The notes beneath the pieces were generated by a model. The model was given only the letters and a program-made list of their open reading frames with translations, had not been told where the DNA came from and ran no database searches. The translations under genes and the position numbers were made by a program. Source: Hypericibacter adhaerens (lineage in GTDB: Bacteria > Pseudomonadota > Alphaproteobacteria > Dongiales > Dongiaceae). Taken from it: a stretch of DNA of 64,000 bases. Each line of letters begins with the position of its first letter. The stretch's first letter is position 1. This document shows, piece by piece, positions 44,085 to 52,715 of the stretch. The stretch lies in assembly GCF_008728835.1 (NCBI RefSeq), contig NZ_CP042582.1, forward strand, positions 5,005,001-5,069,000, written 5' to 3'.

Positions 44085-44870
44085 CTAGCGGCCCTTCCAG
44101 ACCGGCGCACGCTTCTCCGCGAAGGCCTTCGCCCCCTCGAGCTGGTCCTCGCTCGAATAGAGCTTGTCGACGGTCGGAAAGCCCCGCCGGTTGATGCGCC
44201 ACAGGGCCTCGTTGAAGGGCATGCCTTCGGATTCGCGGACCACCTCCTTGATGGCGGCGAAGACCAGCGGCGGGCCTTCGGCCAGCATCTGGGCGAGCTC
44301 GCGCGCCCGGGCCATGAGATCGGCCGCCGGCACGACCTGATTGGCGATGCCCCGCATCAGCGCCTCGGCGCTGTCCATCCAGCGCCCGGTCAGCAACAGA
44401 TCCATCGCGACGTGATAGGGGATGCGCCGCGGCAGCTTGATGGTGGCGGCGTCGGCGAGCGTGCCGGCCTTGATCTCCGGCAGCGCGAAGCGCGCAGGCT
44501 CGGCCGCGATGATCATGTCGGCCGAGAGCGCCAGTTCGAACCCGCCGCCGACCGCCATTCCGTTCACGGCCGCGATCACCGGCTTGTTGAGGTTGGGCAG
44601 CTCCTGAAGGCCACCGAAGCCGCCCACGCCATAATCGGAGATCGGGCCCTCGCCCGAGGCACCCGCCTTGAGGTCCCAGCCGGCGCAGAAGAACTTTTCG
44701 CCGCCGCCGGTGACGATGGCCACCCGCAGGTCGGGATCGTCCCGGAAGCTGGCGAAGGCGGCGCCCATCAGCCGGCTGGTCGCCGCGTCGATCGCGTTCG
44801 CCTTCGGACGATCCAGCACGACCTCGAAGATGGCGCCGTTGCGGCGGGTGATGACCGGACCTGACGACAT
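44085..44870 (-). CDS. Enoyl-CoA hydratase/isomerase family protein, carnitinyl-CoA dehydratase (CaiD)-like
   Basis: 261-aa crotonase-fold enzyme. Oxyanion-hole segments are KFFCAGWDLKAG (about 60-71) and VNGMAVGGGFELALSADM (about 103-120). The catalytic-loop region reads LPEIKAGTLADAATIKLPRRI. The N-terminal LDRPKANAIDAATSRLMG, the GWDLKA motif and the C-terminal AFAEKRAPVWKGR are very like carnitinyl-CoA dehydratase CaiD, as known from the family. CaiD hydrates crotonobetainyl-CoA to carnitinyl-CoA, but related crotonases act on other enoyl-CoAs. It is downstream of the GntR gene on the same strand (143 bp). The acyl-CoA ligase and thioesterase nearby could act on the same CoA thioester. 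Confidence 0.88.
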   Translation of the reverse strand: MSSGPVITRRNGAIFEVVLDRPKANAIDAATSRLMGAAFASFRDDPDLRVAIVTGGGEKFFCAGWDLKAGASGEGPISDYGVGGFGGLQELPNLNKPVIAAVNGMAVGGGFELALSADMIIAAEPARFALPEIKAGTLADAATIKLPRRIPYHVAMDLLLTGRWMDSAEALMRGIANQVVPAADLMARARELAQMLAEGPPLVFAAIKEVVRESEGMPFNEALWRINRRGFPTVDKLYSSEDQLEGAKAFAEKRAPVWKGR

Positions 44871-45013
44871 GGCTCAACCTTCCCTTGCTCGGAACATATG
44901 CGGACGCGGTTCCACCGGCGGCAAAACCTCCGCCGAGTGGCGTGAGAATCGGGCAGACCCGGAGAAGATGATGGCGATCCAGCGACGATCTTCGTCGGCG
45001 CCGCGACCGGGTC

Positions 45014-45724
45014 TCAGTTTATGCCGTCGGTCCGGCGCTGGCGCAGCATTTCCAGCGCCGCGCTGCAGGCCCGCCTGACATGGTCCTTGCAGGCCTCTTC
45101 CGCCGCGTCGGGCGCCCGCTTGCTGATTGCCTCGACGATCCGGGTCATCTCGCCCAGGCTGCCCGGCGACCGGCCCGGCCTCGACATCGAGGTCGCGCGC
45201 AGATAGACGATCCGCGCGTTGAGGGAACGGATCATGTCGCGGATCAGGTTGTTCCCGCATCCTTCCAGGAACACTTCGTAGAAATGGGCCGTTTCCGCGA
45301 CGATGCGCCGGACATCGCCGGTCTCGAACGCCTTCTCCAGCCGCTCATTGGCCGCGCGCAGTCGATCGATGTCGCGATCCGTGGCCCGCGACGCGAACAG
45401 CCGGCCGGCAAGCCCCTCCAGCGCTTCGCGCACCTCGTAGATCTGCTGCGCCTCCTCCAGGGTGACCGTCGCCACGATCGGACCCTTGTTGGGCACGTTG
45501 TGGACCAGTCCTTCGGATTCGAGATGGCGGAGCGCTTCGCGGACGCTGGTGCGGCTGACGCCCGTGAGCTCGCACAGCTCGCGCTCGATCAGGCGGTCGC
45601 CAGGCTTGAAGCGGAAGTCGAGGATGGCGTTGCGCAGAACGTCGAGGACCTGCTGGCGAAGGGTGATATTGGTGCGCTTGATGCGCAGCGAAGAAAGCTC
45701 TGCTCCCTCGGCCTTTTCAGCCAT
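45014..45724 (-). CDS. GntR-family regulator with FCD ligand domain (FadR-like)
   Basis: 236 aa. N-terminal winged helix-turn-helix at about 20-88 (QQVLDVLRNAILDFRFKPGD, ELCELTGVSRTSVREALRHLESEGLV). The all-helical FCD domain follows, with metal/ligand positions including RDIDRLRAANERL, HFYEVFLEGCGN and the C-terminal HVRRACSAALEML. A palindrome ATAATAC-C-GTATTAT (45737-45751) sits 13 bp upstream of its ATG, the usual place for autoregulation. The 10-mer ACCGTATTAT from this site recurs at the promoter of the DUF1185 operon (55655-55664), so it probably governs the island from 44 to 61 kb. Confidence 0.93.
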   Translation of the reverse strand: MAEKAEGAELSSLRIKRTNITLRQQVLDVLRNAILDFRFKPGDRLIERELCELTGVSRTSVREALRHLESEGLVHNVPNKGPIVATVTLEEAQQIYEVREALEGLAGRLFASRATDRDIDRLRAANERLEKAFETGDVRRIVAETAHFYEVFLEGCGNNLIRDMIRSLNARIVYLRATSMSRPGRSPGSLGEMTRIVEAISKRAPDAAEEACKDHVRRACSAALEMLRQRRTDGIN

Positions 45725-45736
45725 ATCCCCACCTCT

Positions 45737-45751
45737 ATAATACCGTATTAT
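45737..45751. promoter_or_regulatory. Palindromic operator candidate of the GntR regulator
   Basis: ATAATAC-C-GTATTAT, 7-bp arms around one base, in a GC-rich genome. It overlaps a possible -10 (TATAAT at 45736-45741 region). Part of it, ACCGTATTAT, is repeated at 55655-55664 in inverse orientation. Confidence 0.6.
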
Positions 45752-45863
45752 CTCTTATACCGCTTGCCTCCCCCGTCGGCAAGACGGCGGTTCAAACGGG
45801 ATTCAGCCTAGAGCATTCGCGCAAAACGAGCATCGGTTCGCGGGCGGGGATGCGCCCGGTGGC

Positions 45864-45918
45864 AAAAACAAGGGCGGGAGCGGCGTCCGATCCCGAAGGA
45901 CCGGACGCCGCTCCCGCC
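45864..45918 (-). terminator. Strong rho-independent terminator after the monooxygenase gene
   Basis: Perfect 17-bp stem GGCGGGAGCGGCGTCCG (45873-45889) and its complement (45902-45918) with a 12-base loop. On the minus strand it is followed by CTTGTTTTTG. It separates the monooxygenase operon from the GntR gene. Confidence 0.85.
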
Positions 45919-45947
45919 TCGTCTTCAGTCCCGGTGGGTCGCCGCGA

Positions 45948-47021
45948 TCAGACCGCCGCGACGCGCTTCTCGCGGGCCGGCGCCGCGGCGAATTCGGGCA
46001 TCACTTCCTTGATGAAGAGCGCCAGCGAATGCTTCTGCTCGGCCAAGGGCTGGCCGAAGGCCGCGGAATAGCAGAAATAGTCGACGCCGAGCGCCTCATA
46101 GCGCTTCAGCTTCGCGATCACCTCGTCCGGCCTGCCGAACATGAGATTCTCCCGCATCGCCGCCAGATCGAACTCGCTGCGGTTGGCGAAGCCGGAGACG
46201 TCGAGCGTCTCGACGAAGCCGTTGGTGACGCCGCCCAGATTCTTGAAGAGGTTCTCGAACTGACCCATCTGCCGGATGGCGCAGCGGATCGGCACTTCCC
46301 AGCCGTCGGGCCGCTCATAGACCGAGGTATGGCGCATGGTCATGAAGGCGGGCCGCGCGACGCCGGGATTGTTCTTGAGCGCCGTCTCGAAGCGCTCCTT
46401 GTAGAGCTCGACCTCGGCGAAGGGGCGCGAGAGCGCCCAGGTCATGATGTTGCAGTCGTTCTTGACCGCCCAATCGAAGGTGCCGGGATCGCGCGCCGCG
46501 ACCCAGATCGGCGGATGCGGCCGCTGCAGCGGCTTCGGCACGGAGGTCGCGGTCGGGAAGGACCAGTATTGGCCCTTATGCTCGGTGTCGCCCTGCCACA
46601 GCCGTTTCAGGACCGGCAGCATCTCCTGCATATAGGCGACGCCCACATGCTGATCGATGCCGCCCAACAGGCGATCGAACTCGCGCTGATAGGCGCCGCG
46701 GCCGATGCCGAACTCGAGCCGGCCGCCGCTCAGGAGATCGAACAGCGCCGCCTCGCCGGCGAGCCTGAGCGGATGCCAGTAGGGCGCCACCACCACCGCC
46801 GTGCCCAGCCGGATGCGCGAGGTATGGGCCGCCCACCAGGCCAGAAGCTGGAACGGTCCCGGCGACACGGTCATCTCGATGCCGTGATGCTCCGCGGCCC
46901 AGGCGATCTCGAAGCCGCCGGCATCCGCCATCTGCACCATCTCCAGCACCTCGCGCGCCACGTCGCGCATGCTGACCTCGGGGCTGAGGCGTTCCATATT
47001 GATGACGAGGGTGAACTTCAT
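45948..47021 (-). CDS. LLM-class flavin-dependent monooxygenase (luciferase-like)
   Basis: 357-aa (alpha/beta)8-barrel flavoenzyme using reduced FMN supplied by a partner reductase. Visible family elements are MKFTLVINMERLSPE, AWAAEHHGI (about 55-63), RIRLGTAVVVAPYWHPLRLAGEAALFDLLS, the phosphate-binding RLEFGIGRGAY, and HPPIWVAARDPGTFDWAVKN. The start ATG at 47021 follows GGAGGACGCAACCC and overlaps the flavin reductase stop in an ATGA junction, so the two components are coupled. The enzyme probably inserts oxygen into a small organic substrate, as RutA (uracil ring opening) or alkane- and nitrilotriacetate-type monooxygenases do. Substrate unknown. Confidence 0.93.
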   Translation of the reverse strand: MKFTLVINMERLSPEVSMRDVAREVLEMVQMADAGGFEIAWAAEHHGIEMTVSPGPFQLLAWWAAHTSRIRLGTAVVVAPYWHPLRLAGEAALFDLLSGGRLEFGIGRGAYQREFDRLLGGIDQHVGVAYMQEMLPVLKRLWQGDTEHKGQYWSFPTATSVPKPLQRPHPPIWVAARDPGTFDWAVKNDCNIMTWALSRPFAEVELYKERFETALKNNPGVARPAFMTMRHTSVYERPDGWEVPIRCAIRQMGQFENLFKNLGGVTNGFVETLDVSGFANRSEFDLAAMRENLMFGRPDEVIAKLKRYEALGVDYFCYSAAFGQPLAEQKHSLALFIKEVMPEFAAAPAREKRVAAV

Positions 47022-47662
47022 GGGTTGCGTCCTCCGTGACGGGCATCTGGCGTGAACGATGAAGCTGCCGGAGCGCGCGCGCCGGCCGGCGAAGCGGGTC
47101 TCAAGCTGTCGAAGCGGAGATAGTCGCCGCCGCAATAGCCCAGCGGTCGGGCATCCTGATGACCGAGGCGCGTGACCTCGCCGATCAGGATGAGGTGATC
47201 GCCGGCCTCCACTGCATCGTGGCGGTGGCAGTCGAGCCAGGCGAGCGAGCCCGCGATGAGGGGCGCCTTGTCCGTTTCGTCGCGATACTCGATCCCGGCG
47301 AACTTGTCCGGCAGGGGCGAGGCGAAACGCTGCGAGATTTCAGCCTGGGACTCGCTCAGGATGTTGATGGCGAAATGCCGTGCGGCACGGAAAGCCGGGA
47401 AGCTGCCGGCCCGGTGCGCGATGCAGACCAGGACCAGCGGCGGCTCCAGCGATACCGAGGTGAAGGAATTGGCGGTGAAGCCGCGCGGCTTGCCCTCGGC
47501 ATCGAAGGTGGTCACCACCGTCACCCCGGTGATGAGGCTCCGCAGCGTCCGCCGCAGCACCGCCGGTTCGACGGGCGGTGGGGAAGACGGCGTCCTTTCG
47601 GTTCCGGCGATCATGGCGGCAAGCCTAAACGGGACCGGCCGGGCGATCTTCCTCCGGTTCAT
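47018..47662 (-). CDS. Flavin reductase family protein (partner of the LLM monooxygenase)
   Basis: 214 aa in the frame used here. The flavin reductase-like split barrel starts near residue 35 (AVLRRTLRSLITGVTVVTTFDAEGKPRGFTANSFTSVSLEPPLVL), then HFAINILSESQAEISQRFAS and the C-terminal GDHLILIGEVTRL with GGDYLRF. It supplies reduced FMN or FAD from NAD(P)H. The first 16 residues are of low quality, and the start may instead be the ATG at 47614. Neither has a clear ribosome binding site. Its stop overlaps the monooxygenase start. It is analogous to RutF, HpaC and similar two-component partners. Confidence 0.9.
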   Translation of the reverse strand: MNRRKIARPVPFRLAAMIAGTERTPSSPPPVEPAVLRRTLRSLITGVTVVTTFDAEGKPRGFTANSFTSVSLEPPLVLVCIAHRAGSFPAFRAARHFAINILSESQAEISQRFASPLPDKFAGIEYRDETDKAPLIAGSLAWLDCHRHDAVEAGDHLILIGEVTRLGHQDARPLGYCGGDYLRFDSLRPASPAGARAPAASSFTPDARHGGRNP

Positions 47663-47700
47663 AGGAGAAAGGTGGCTTCGCCTCCTATGATCGGAGCCCC

Positions 47701-49536
47701 TTAACCGCCGATCGCCGTCCGCAGCCGGAAGGCGACGTCGAGCGCCAGGCGGGCCTCCCGATCCTCGAGATCGATCCCGAAGAGATCGCCCAGCCGCTGC
47801 AGGCGGTAGCGCAGGGTCGTGACATGGATCCCCAGCGCATCGGCGCAGGGCTGGTAGCGGCAGCCATGGGTGAGAAAGGCATCGAGGGTCGGCAGGAAGC
47901 TCGACCGGTGACGACGGTCGTAGGCCGCCAGGGGCTCGAGCGTGTCCTGGACGAAGCGGCGCAGGGCCGCCTGGTCGGCCGAGGCCAGCAGCCGGGCGAA
48001 GGGGCCGAACTCGGCTTCCGACACCAGCCCGCGCCGGTCGAGCCGCCGCGCCAGATCGAGGATGCGCGCGCAGTCCTGACGCGCCGCCTGGTAATCCTTG
48101 AGCTCACGGCAAAGCCGGCCCAACGCCGCGATCGGCTTGGTTCCCGTGATCCATTCCATCTCGCGCAGCAGGCGCTCGATCAGCCGCGTGGCCGACTTTT
48201 CGCCCGAAGCGCGTTCCGGCAGGAAGACGACGGCATCCTCGCCGTCGAAACAGACGGCGGCGCCGGGATGCTGCAGGCTCGCGACCCGGAGCAGCCCGCG
48301 CAGGATCATCGCCCGCATATTGTCGTCAGGCGGCCGGTCGGCCGTGGCACCCGGCGCCAGCACCAGCAGACGCGCCGGCGCATCGAGCGCCAGGCCCAGA
48401 TGGCCGGCGCGCGCCATCGTCTCCGCCTCGTCGCGCCAGTTGCCGCTGAAGAGCCGGCCGAAGAACTCGCTGTTGGTCTCTGCCTGTGTCGCGAAGCGCA
48501 CATGAGCGCGCATCAGCTGCACCGCGAGCGCGAACCGGGCTTCATTGGCCAGCAGCGCGTCGAACGCCTCGAGCGGCCGGCCACCGGTGAAGAGCACCAT
48601 GCCGCCCAGGACCGATCCGTCGACGAGCAGCGGTTCGATCATCGCCTCGATCGTGAGATCGATCCCCATGAGAGCGAAAGCGAGGGGCTGGCTTTCCTGG
48701 AAATGGGTCGGCTTCGCGGCGCGCATCACGCGGCCCAGCTCGCGCGCACCGTTCTGCTTCAGCTTCGCGGCCCACTCGCCGTCGGCGATCCGATCCGGCA
48801 GCGGCGACCGGCGAGCCAGGACCTGGTTCGAGGTCAGGTCGACGACCAGGATCGGATGCGGCAGGAATTCGGCGACCAGATCCACGATCGTCGCGAGCGA
48901 CCGGCCGGCCAGCACGGATTCCATCGTGGCCGCATGCAGATCGAAGGCCCGGCGGAGGCCCGCCGCCTGCTGCCGCTCGGCATTCAGATGATGCGCCTTC
49001 TCGACCGCGAGAGACGCGAGGCCCGCCGCCGTCTGCAAGAACACCAGCTCGTCCTCGTCGATCTTGCGCCGCTCGCCGGCATGGACCGACATGACCATCG
49101 CGCGGCCCTTCCCGTCACGCGACTGCAGGGGAATGAGGACGACCGTGCGATAGCCGCGCTGACGTGCCTCCTGCATGTAGTCCGGGTAGTCCGGCGCCTG
49201 CTGCGCGTCGGCGATGATCAGCGGTATGCCGGTTTCCAGCACGCGCACGGTCGGACTGGTGGCGAGGAGCCACTGCCGCCGGGTCCGGCGCGTCTCCTTG
49301 AAATCCGGATCGTGGCGGGCGACGAGGACCGAATAGCCGCTCTCCCGGTCGAGCGCCATGATGGCGCTCGAGGACCAGATCGAGTTCTGGCAGATCGCGA
49401 AGACAATCCGCTTCAGGACATCGCCGAGCTCGGTGCCCGAATTCACCATGCTGGCGATCTGGCCGAGGCTGCGCAGCCGCTGCGTCAGGCTCGAAGAGTC
49501 CTCGCGAGGGGGGCGCCGTTTCGGCCGCTCAGCCAT
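47701..49536 (-). CDS. PucR/CdaR-type regulator with N-terminal GAF domain
   Basis: 611 aa. The N-terminal GAF domain runs about 15-190 (SLGQIASMVNSGTELGDVLKR, YRTVVLIPLQSRDGKGRAMVM, LQTAAGLASLAVEKA). A second sensory region of about 190-350 follows with PHPILVVDL. A long GGDEF-like but degenerate linker leads to the C-terminal PucR helix-turn-helix at about 535-605 (FLPTLDAFLTHGCRYQPCADAL, GIHVTTLRYRLQRLGDLFG). PucR-type regulators activate purine, aldarate and amine catabolic genes. Start ATG at 49536. It lies just upstream of the reductase and monooxygenase genes on the same strand and divergent from the thioesterase, so it probably activates one or both. Confidence 0.9.
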   Translation of the reverse strand: MAERPKRRPPREDSSSLTQRLRSLGQIASMVNSGTELGDVLKRIVFAICQNSIWSSSAIMALDRESGYSVLVARHDPDFKETRRTRRQWLLATSPTVRVLETGIPLIIADAQQAPDYPDYMQEARQRGYRTVVLIPLQSRDGKGRAMVMSVHAGERRKIDEDELVFLQTAAGLASLAVEKAHHLNAERQQAAGLRRAFDLHAATMESVLAGRSLATIVDLVAEFLPHPILVVDLTSNQVLARRSPLPDRIADGEWAAKLKQNGARELGRVMRAAKPTHFQESQPLAFALMGIDLTIEAMIEPLLVDGSVLGGMVLFTGGRPLEAFDALLANEARFALAVQLMRAHVRFATQAETNSEFFGRLFSGNWRDEAETMARAGHLGLALDAPARLLVLAPGATADRPPDDNMRAMILRGLLRVASLQHPGAAVCFDGEDAVVFLPERASGEKSATRLIERLLREMEWITGTKPIAALGRLCRELKDYQAARQDCARILDLARRLDRRGLVSEAEFGPFARLLASADQAALRRFVQDTLEPLAAYDRRHRSSFLPTLDAFLTHGCRYQPCADALGIHVTTLRYRLQRLGDLFGIDLEDREARLALDVAFRLRTAIGG

Positions 49537-49774
49537 GGGCGAAATGCATCATGGAGCCGAAGGCGGAGCAGGCCCGCGATGGCGAGGTTCGATGCCTCAC
49601 GCGACGAAAATCCTTGCACAGGAACCCGACATATCTAACGTGGCGGTCCCTGCCGATCAACCGACGCTCCGGCGTGGCGTTCGACGCGGCGGACGAAGGG
49701 ACCGCGACACCTGCCAATCTCCTCCGAGGCCCAGGAACGATGCGACGCGACACTCTAGGCGAAAGCCGGTCCGC

Positions 49775-50260
49775 ATGAGCCGGCGAATCTATTTCGAGGG
49801 CGAGGTCAGAACCGAATGGATCGACGAGTTCGGCCATATGGGCTATCTCGACTATCAGCGGGTTTCCGACATCGCCACCATGGCCTTCTGGGAGGAGATG
49901 AACGGGGGGCGTGGACAGGAGGCGCGCCAGGACAACGAGTTCGCGATCGTCGACGTGCATGTGCGCTATCTGCGCGAGCTCAGGCTGGGCGATCCCTTGA
50001 AGATCGCGACCCGGCTCGTCGGCTGCGACCTCAAGCGGTTCGGCCTGCTGCATGAGATGAGCAGCGGCGACAAGCTCTGCGCCACGATCGGCTTCCTCTG
50101 CCTCAGCTTCCATCTGGGCGAACGGCGGGTGCGTCCCTTCGCGAAGGATGTCGCGGCCCGCCTTGCCGCGGCCCTCGATCCCGAAGCGGCCCAGGATCCT
50201 TCCCTTCCCGCCTGCCTGGTCCCCGCCTTGTCCTGGCGGCTGCCCGCGCCGTCTGCCTAG
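49775..50260 (+). CDS. Hot-dog-fold thioesterase family protein
   Basis: 161 aa with the 4-hydroxybenzoyl-CoA thioesterase pattern. The helix-start TEWIDEFGHMGYLDYQRVSD (about 13-32) contains the catalytic acid and the GHM motif. It is followed by a long helix and strands EFAIVDVHVRYLREL and DPLKIATRLVGCD. Such enzymes hydrolyse acyl-CoA esters. A related protein, betainyl-CoA thioesterase, acts in carnitine breakdown, which would fit the CaiD-like gene, but the substrate cannot be set from sequence. The ribosome binding site of the ATG at 49775 is weak. Divergent from the PucR-type gene and convergent with the acyl-CoA ligase. Confidence 0.85.
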   Translation: MSRRIYFEGEVRTEWIDEFGHMGYLDYQRVSDIATMAFWEEMNGGRGQEARQDNEFAIVDVHVRYLRELRLGDPLKIATRLVGCDLKRFGLLHEMSSGDKLCATIGFLCLSFHLGERRVRPFAKDVAARLAAALDPEAAQDPSLPACLVPALSWRLPAPSA

Positions 50261-50283
50261 GACGAACGCGGCCGGCGGCCATA

Positions 50284-52449
50284 TCAGCCGGTCGTGCCGG
50301 CAACATCCGCACTTCTGGCGAGCGCATCCACGGCGACAACGCCCCGCCCGCGCGGCAGGACCATGACCGGATTGAGCTCGATCTCGAGGAGGCTGCGATC
50401 CTTCTCGAGCGCCAGACCCGCCAGCTTGAGCACGGCATCGCCGAACGCCTCGACATCGCCGGCGGGCCCGCCGCGATAGCCCTCGAGGATCCGAGCGATC
50501 TTCAGGCCGGCGATGGCCTCCATCAGGTCGGGCCTGGTCAGCGGCAGCAGCAGGGTCGCGACATCGCGGGCGAGTTCGACCCCGGTGCCGCCGGCCCCCA
50601 CCAGCAGCACATAACCGAAGCTCTCGTCGCGCCTGATGCCGACCATCATCTCGGCAACGGGCTTGGCCGCCATGCGCTCGACCAGGAAGCGGTCGGGCAG
50701 CGGCCCCTCGACATGCTGCCGCGCCGAGCTCTTGATCGCGGCGACCGCCTCCGCGACGGCCGCGGCGCTGGCGAGACCGAGGCGGACCGCGCCCGCCTCG
50801 GTCTTGTGCGGCAGGGCGGCGCTGACGAGCTTGATGGCGACCGGAAACCCGATCGCTTCCGCGGCCGCGATCGCCTCGCTCTCGCGGCAGAGGCGGCCCG
50901 CCGGAACCGGAACGCCGGCACCGGCGACCAGCCGCTTGCTCTCCCATTCGTCCAGCACCCGGGCGCTTCCAGCGATCGCGCGCGGCTCGGCCAGGCGATA
51001 GCGGTCCTCGGCATCGCCCGCGCGCAGCCGCTCGCGCCGCGCGCCATAGGTGGCGGCGGCCGCGAACGCGAACAGCCCGTCGCGGATTCCCTGCAAAGGG
51101 GCGGCACCGCTCGCGAGGGCGAGATCGCGGATATCCTGGGTCAGGCATTCCGGCAGCGTGCTGCAGACCGCGGCTGGAATCTTCGCCTTCCGCGCCGCCG
51201 CCAGGAAGCCGCGCGTGTCGGCCGTGTTGCTGATCCGGTCGATGTCGGAGCCCAGCGGCGGGAAATCCTGAATCAGGACGGTGGCGTCGTAGCCGTCCGC
51301 GAGGAAGGTCGAATGCGCCGCCTCGACCTTGTCCTCATGACCCCAGATCGCGGTGTTGTAGTCGAGCGGGTTGCTGACATTCGCGAAGGAGCCGAGCTGC
51401 GCCACGAGCCGCTCCCGGGTGGGTGCGCCGGGCTGGGGCAGCTCGAGGCCGTATCGCTCCGCCCAGTCGGCGACCATCTCGGCATCGCCGCCCGAACAGG
51501 TGAAGGCGCCGAGCCGCCGGCCGGCCGGGATGCCGCCATGGGTGAACATCTTCAGCGTCTCGAGCAGCTGCGCCGGCGTGTCCACCCGCGTGATCGCCAG
51601 CCGATGGAACAGCGCGTTGTAGGCCTCGTCGGAGCCCGCGAGCGAGCCGGTATGGCTCACGGTCAGGCGCGCCCCGATCGCCGAGGCCCCCGTCTTGAAG
51701 GCGACGATCGGGATGCCCTTGGCGGCGGCGCGGATCGCGACGCGGGCGAAGCGCGGGATGTCGCGCAGCATCTCGATATGCAGGCCCACGGCCGAGACCG
51801 ACGGATCCTCGAGCAGGAACTCGATATAGTCCTCGATCCCCAGCACGCTCTGGTTGCCCGAGCTGATCACATGCGAGAAGGCGGCGGAGCGGTCGTTGAA
51901 GGTGAGGTTGATCGCGAACATGCCGCTCTGGGTGATCACGGCCGGCCCGCGTTCGGTCCGGCTGCCCGGTTGCCCATAAGGCCAGAGCGCGACGCCCTTC
52001 ACGTAGTTGATCACCCCGTAGCAATTGGGGCCGACGATCGCCATGGAGCCGGCGGCCTCGATCAGCGCGCGTTCGAGCGCCAGGCCCTCCGCCCCCATCT
52101 CCTTGAAGCCCGCCGCATAACAGACCACGCCACCGGCGCCGCGCCCGGCAAGCTCGCCCAGCGTGCGAACGGTGAGTGGGGCCGGCACGGCGAGGAAGAC
52201 CGCGTCCGGCGCTTCGGGCAGATCCTGGACGCTGGGGTAGCAGGGAAGGCCGGCAAGCTCGCGCCGCTTGGGATTGACGGCCCACATCGGCCCGTCGAAT
52301 CCGATCTTCTGGCATTGCCGCGCCGCCTCTGCCGCCTCGTTGCCGCCGATGAAAGCGACATGGCGCGGCGCAAAAAGCCGCTCCAGATTGCGTCGCCGGT
52401 CTCCCGTCAGGCCCGTTCGTGCGGGTTCCGAAGGCGCTGCCGATGTCAT
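50284..52449 (-). CDS. NDP-forming acyl-CoA synthetase (acetate--CoA ligase family)
   Basis: 721 aa with all the domains of ADP-forming acyl-CoA synthetases in one chain. The CoA-binding Rossmann domain comes first (LFAPRHVAFIGGNEAAEA, residues about 30-150). The succinyl-CoA ligase-like domain has the phosphorylated His near 265 in TVSHTGSLAGSDEAY. A second flavodoxin-like part follows, then the C-terminal ATP-grasp region (AGAGVPVPAGRL, VERMAAKPVAEMMVGIRRDESFG, EIELNPVMVLPRG). Start ATG at 52449 follows GAGGGGGATCA. It activates a short or branched carboxylic acid, or runs in reverse to make ATP from an acyl-CoA. In the island it probably handles the same acyl group as the CaiD-like hydratase. 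Confidence 0.92.
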   Translation of the reverse strand: MTSAAPSEPARTGLTGDRRRNLERLFAPRHVAFIGGNEAAEAARQCQKIGFDGPMWAVNPKRRELAGLPCYPSVQDLPEAPDAVFLAVPAPLTVRTLGELAGRGAGGVVCYAAGFKEMGAEGLALERALIEAAGSMAIVGPNCYGVINYVKGVALWPYGQPGSRTERGPAVITQSGMFAINLTFNDRSAAFSHVISSGNQSVLGIEDYIEFLLEDPSVSAVGLHIEMLRDIPRFARVAIRAAAKGIPIVAFKTGASAIGARLTVSHTGSLAGSDEAYNALFHRLAITRVDTPAQLLETLKMFTHGGIPAGRRLGAFTCSGGDAEMVADWAERYGLELPQPGAPTRERLVAQLGSFANVSNPLDYNTAIWGHEDKVEAAHSTFLADGYDATVLIQDFPPLGSDIDRISNTADTRGFLAAARKAKIPAAVCSTLPECLTQDIRDLALASGAAPLQGIRDGLFAFAAAATYGARRERLRAGDAEDRYRLAEPRAIAGSARVLDEWESKRLVAGAGVPVPAGRLCRESEAIAAAEAIGFPVAIKLVSAALPHKTEAGAVRLGLASAAAVAEAVAAIKSSARQHVEGPLPDRFLVERMAAKPVAEMMVGIRRDESFGYVLLVGAGGTGVELARDVATLLLPLTRPDLMEAIAGLKIARILEGYRGGPAGDVEAFGDAVLKLAGLALEKDRSLLEIELNPVMVLPRGRGVVAVDALARSADVAGTTG

Positions 52450-52604
52450 TGATCCCCCTCGATGGATCGCCGCCGGTGGGGGGCGTCCGTCCCGTCTTCT
52501 TTGGCGGTGTCGCACCGGTCAGCTGCAACCGGCACGACCCTTTTTCATGGCCATGGCGGCCCGGGCAAGACCTTCGGGCGGCGCCTTCTGACTCATTCCA
52601 GATT

Positions 52605-52625
52605 GTATTATAGCATAGAGTATGC
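52605..52625. promoter_or_regulatory. AT-rich promoter/operator candidate of the importer operon
   Basis: GTATTAT (52605-52611), one arm of the GntR palindrome, overlaps the palindrome GCATA-GAG-TATGC (52613-52625). It lies about 90 bp upstream of the binding-protein gene in an otherwise GC-rich region. Confidence 0.45.
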
Positions 52626-52715
52626 AGAATTAGATAATTGCTTCAGCCGAGAAGCAAGGCGCGTGAGCCCTGGGAGGCGCGCGCCCAAAAACAGAGGAAA
52701 CGTCAGGAGATTCAG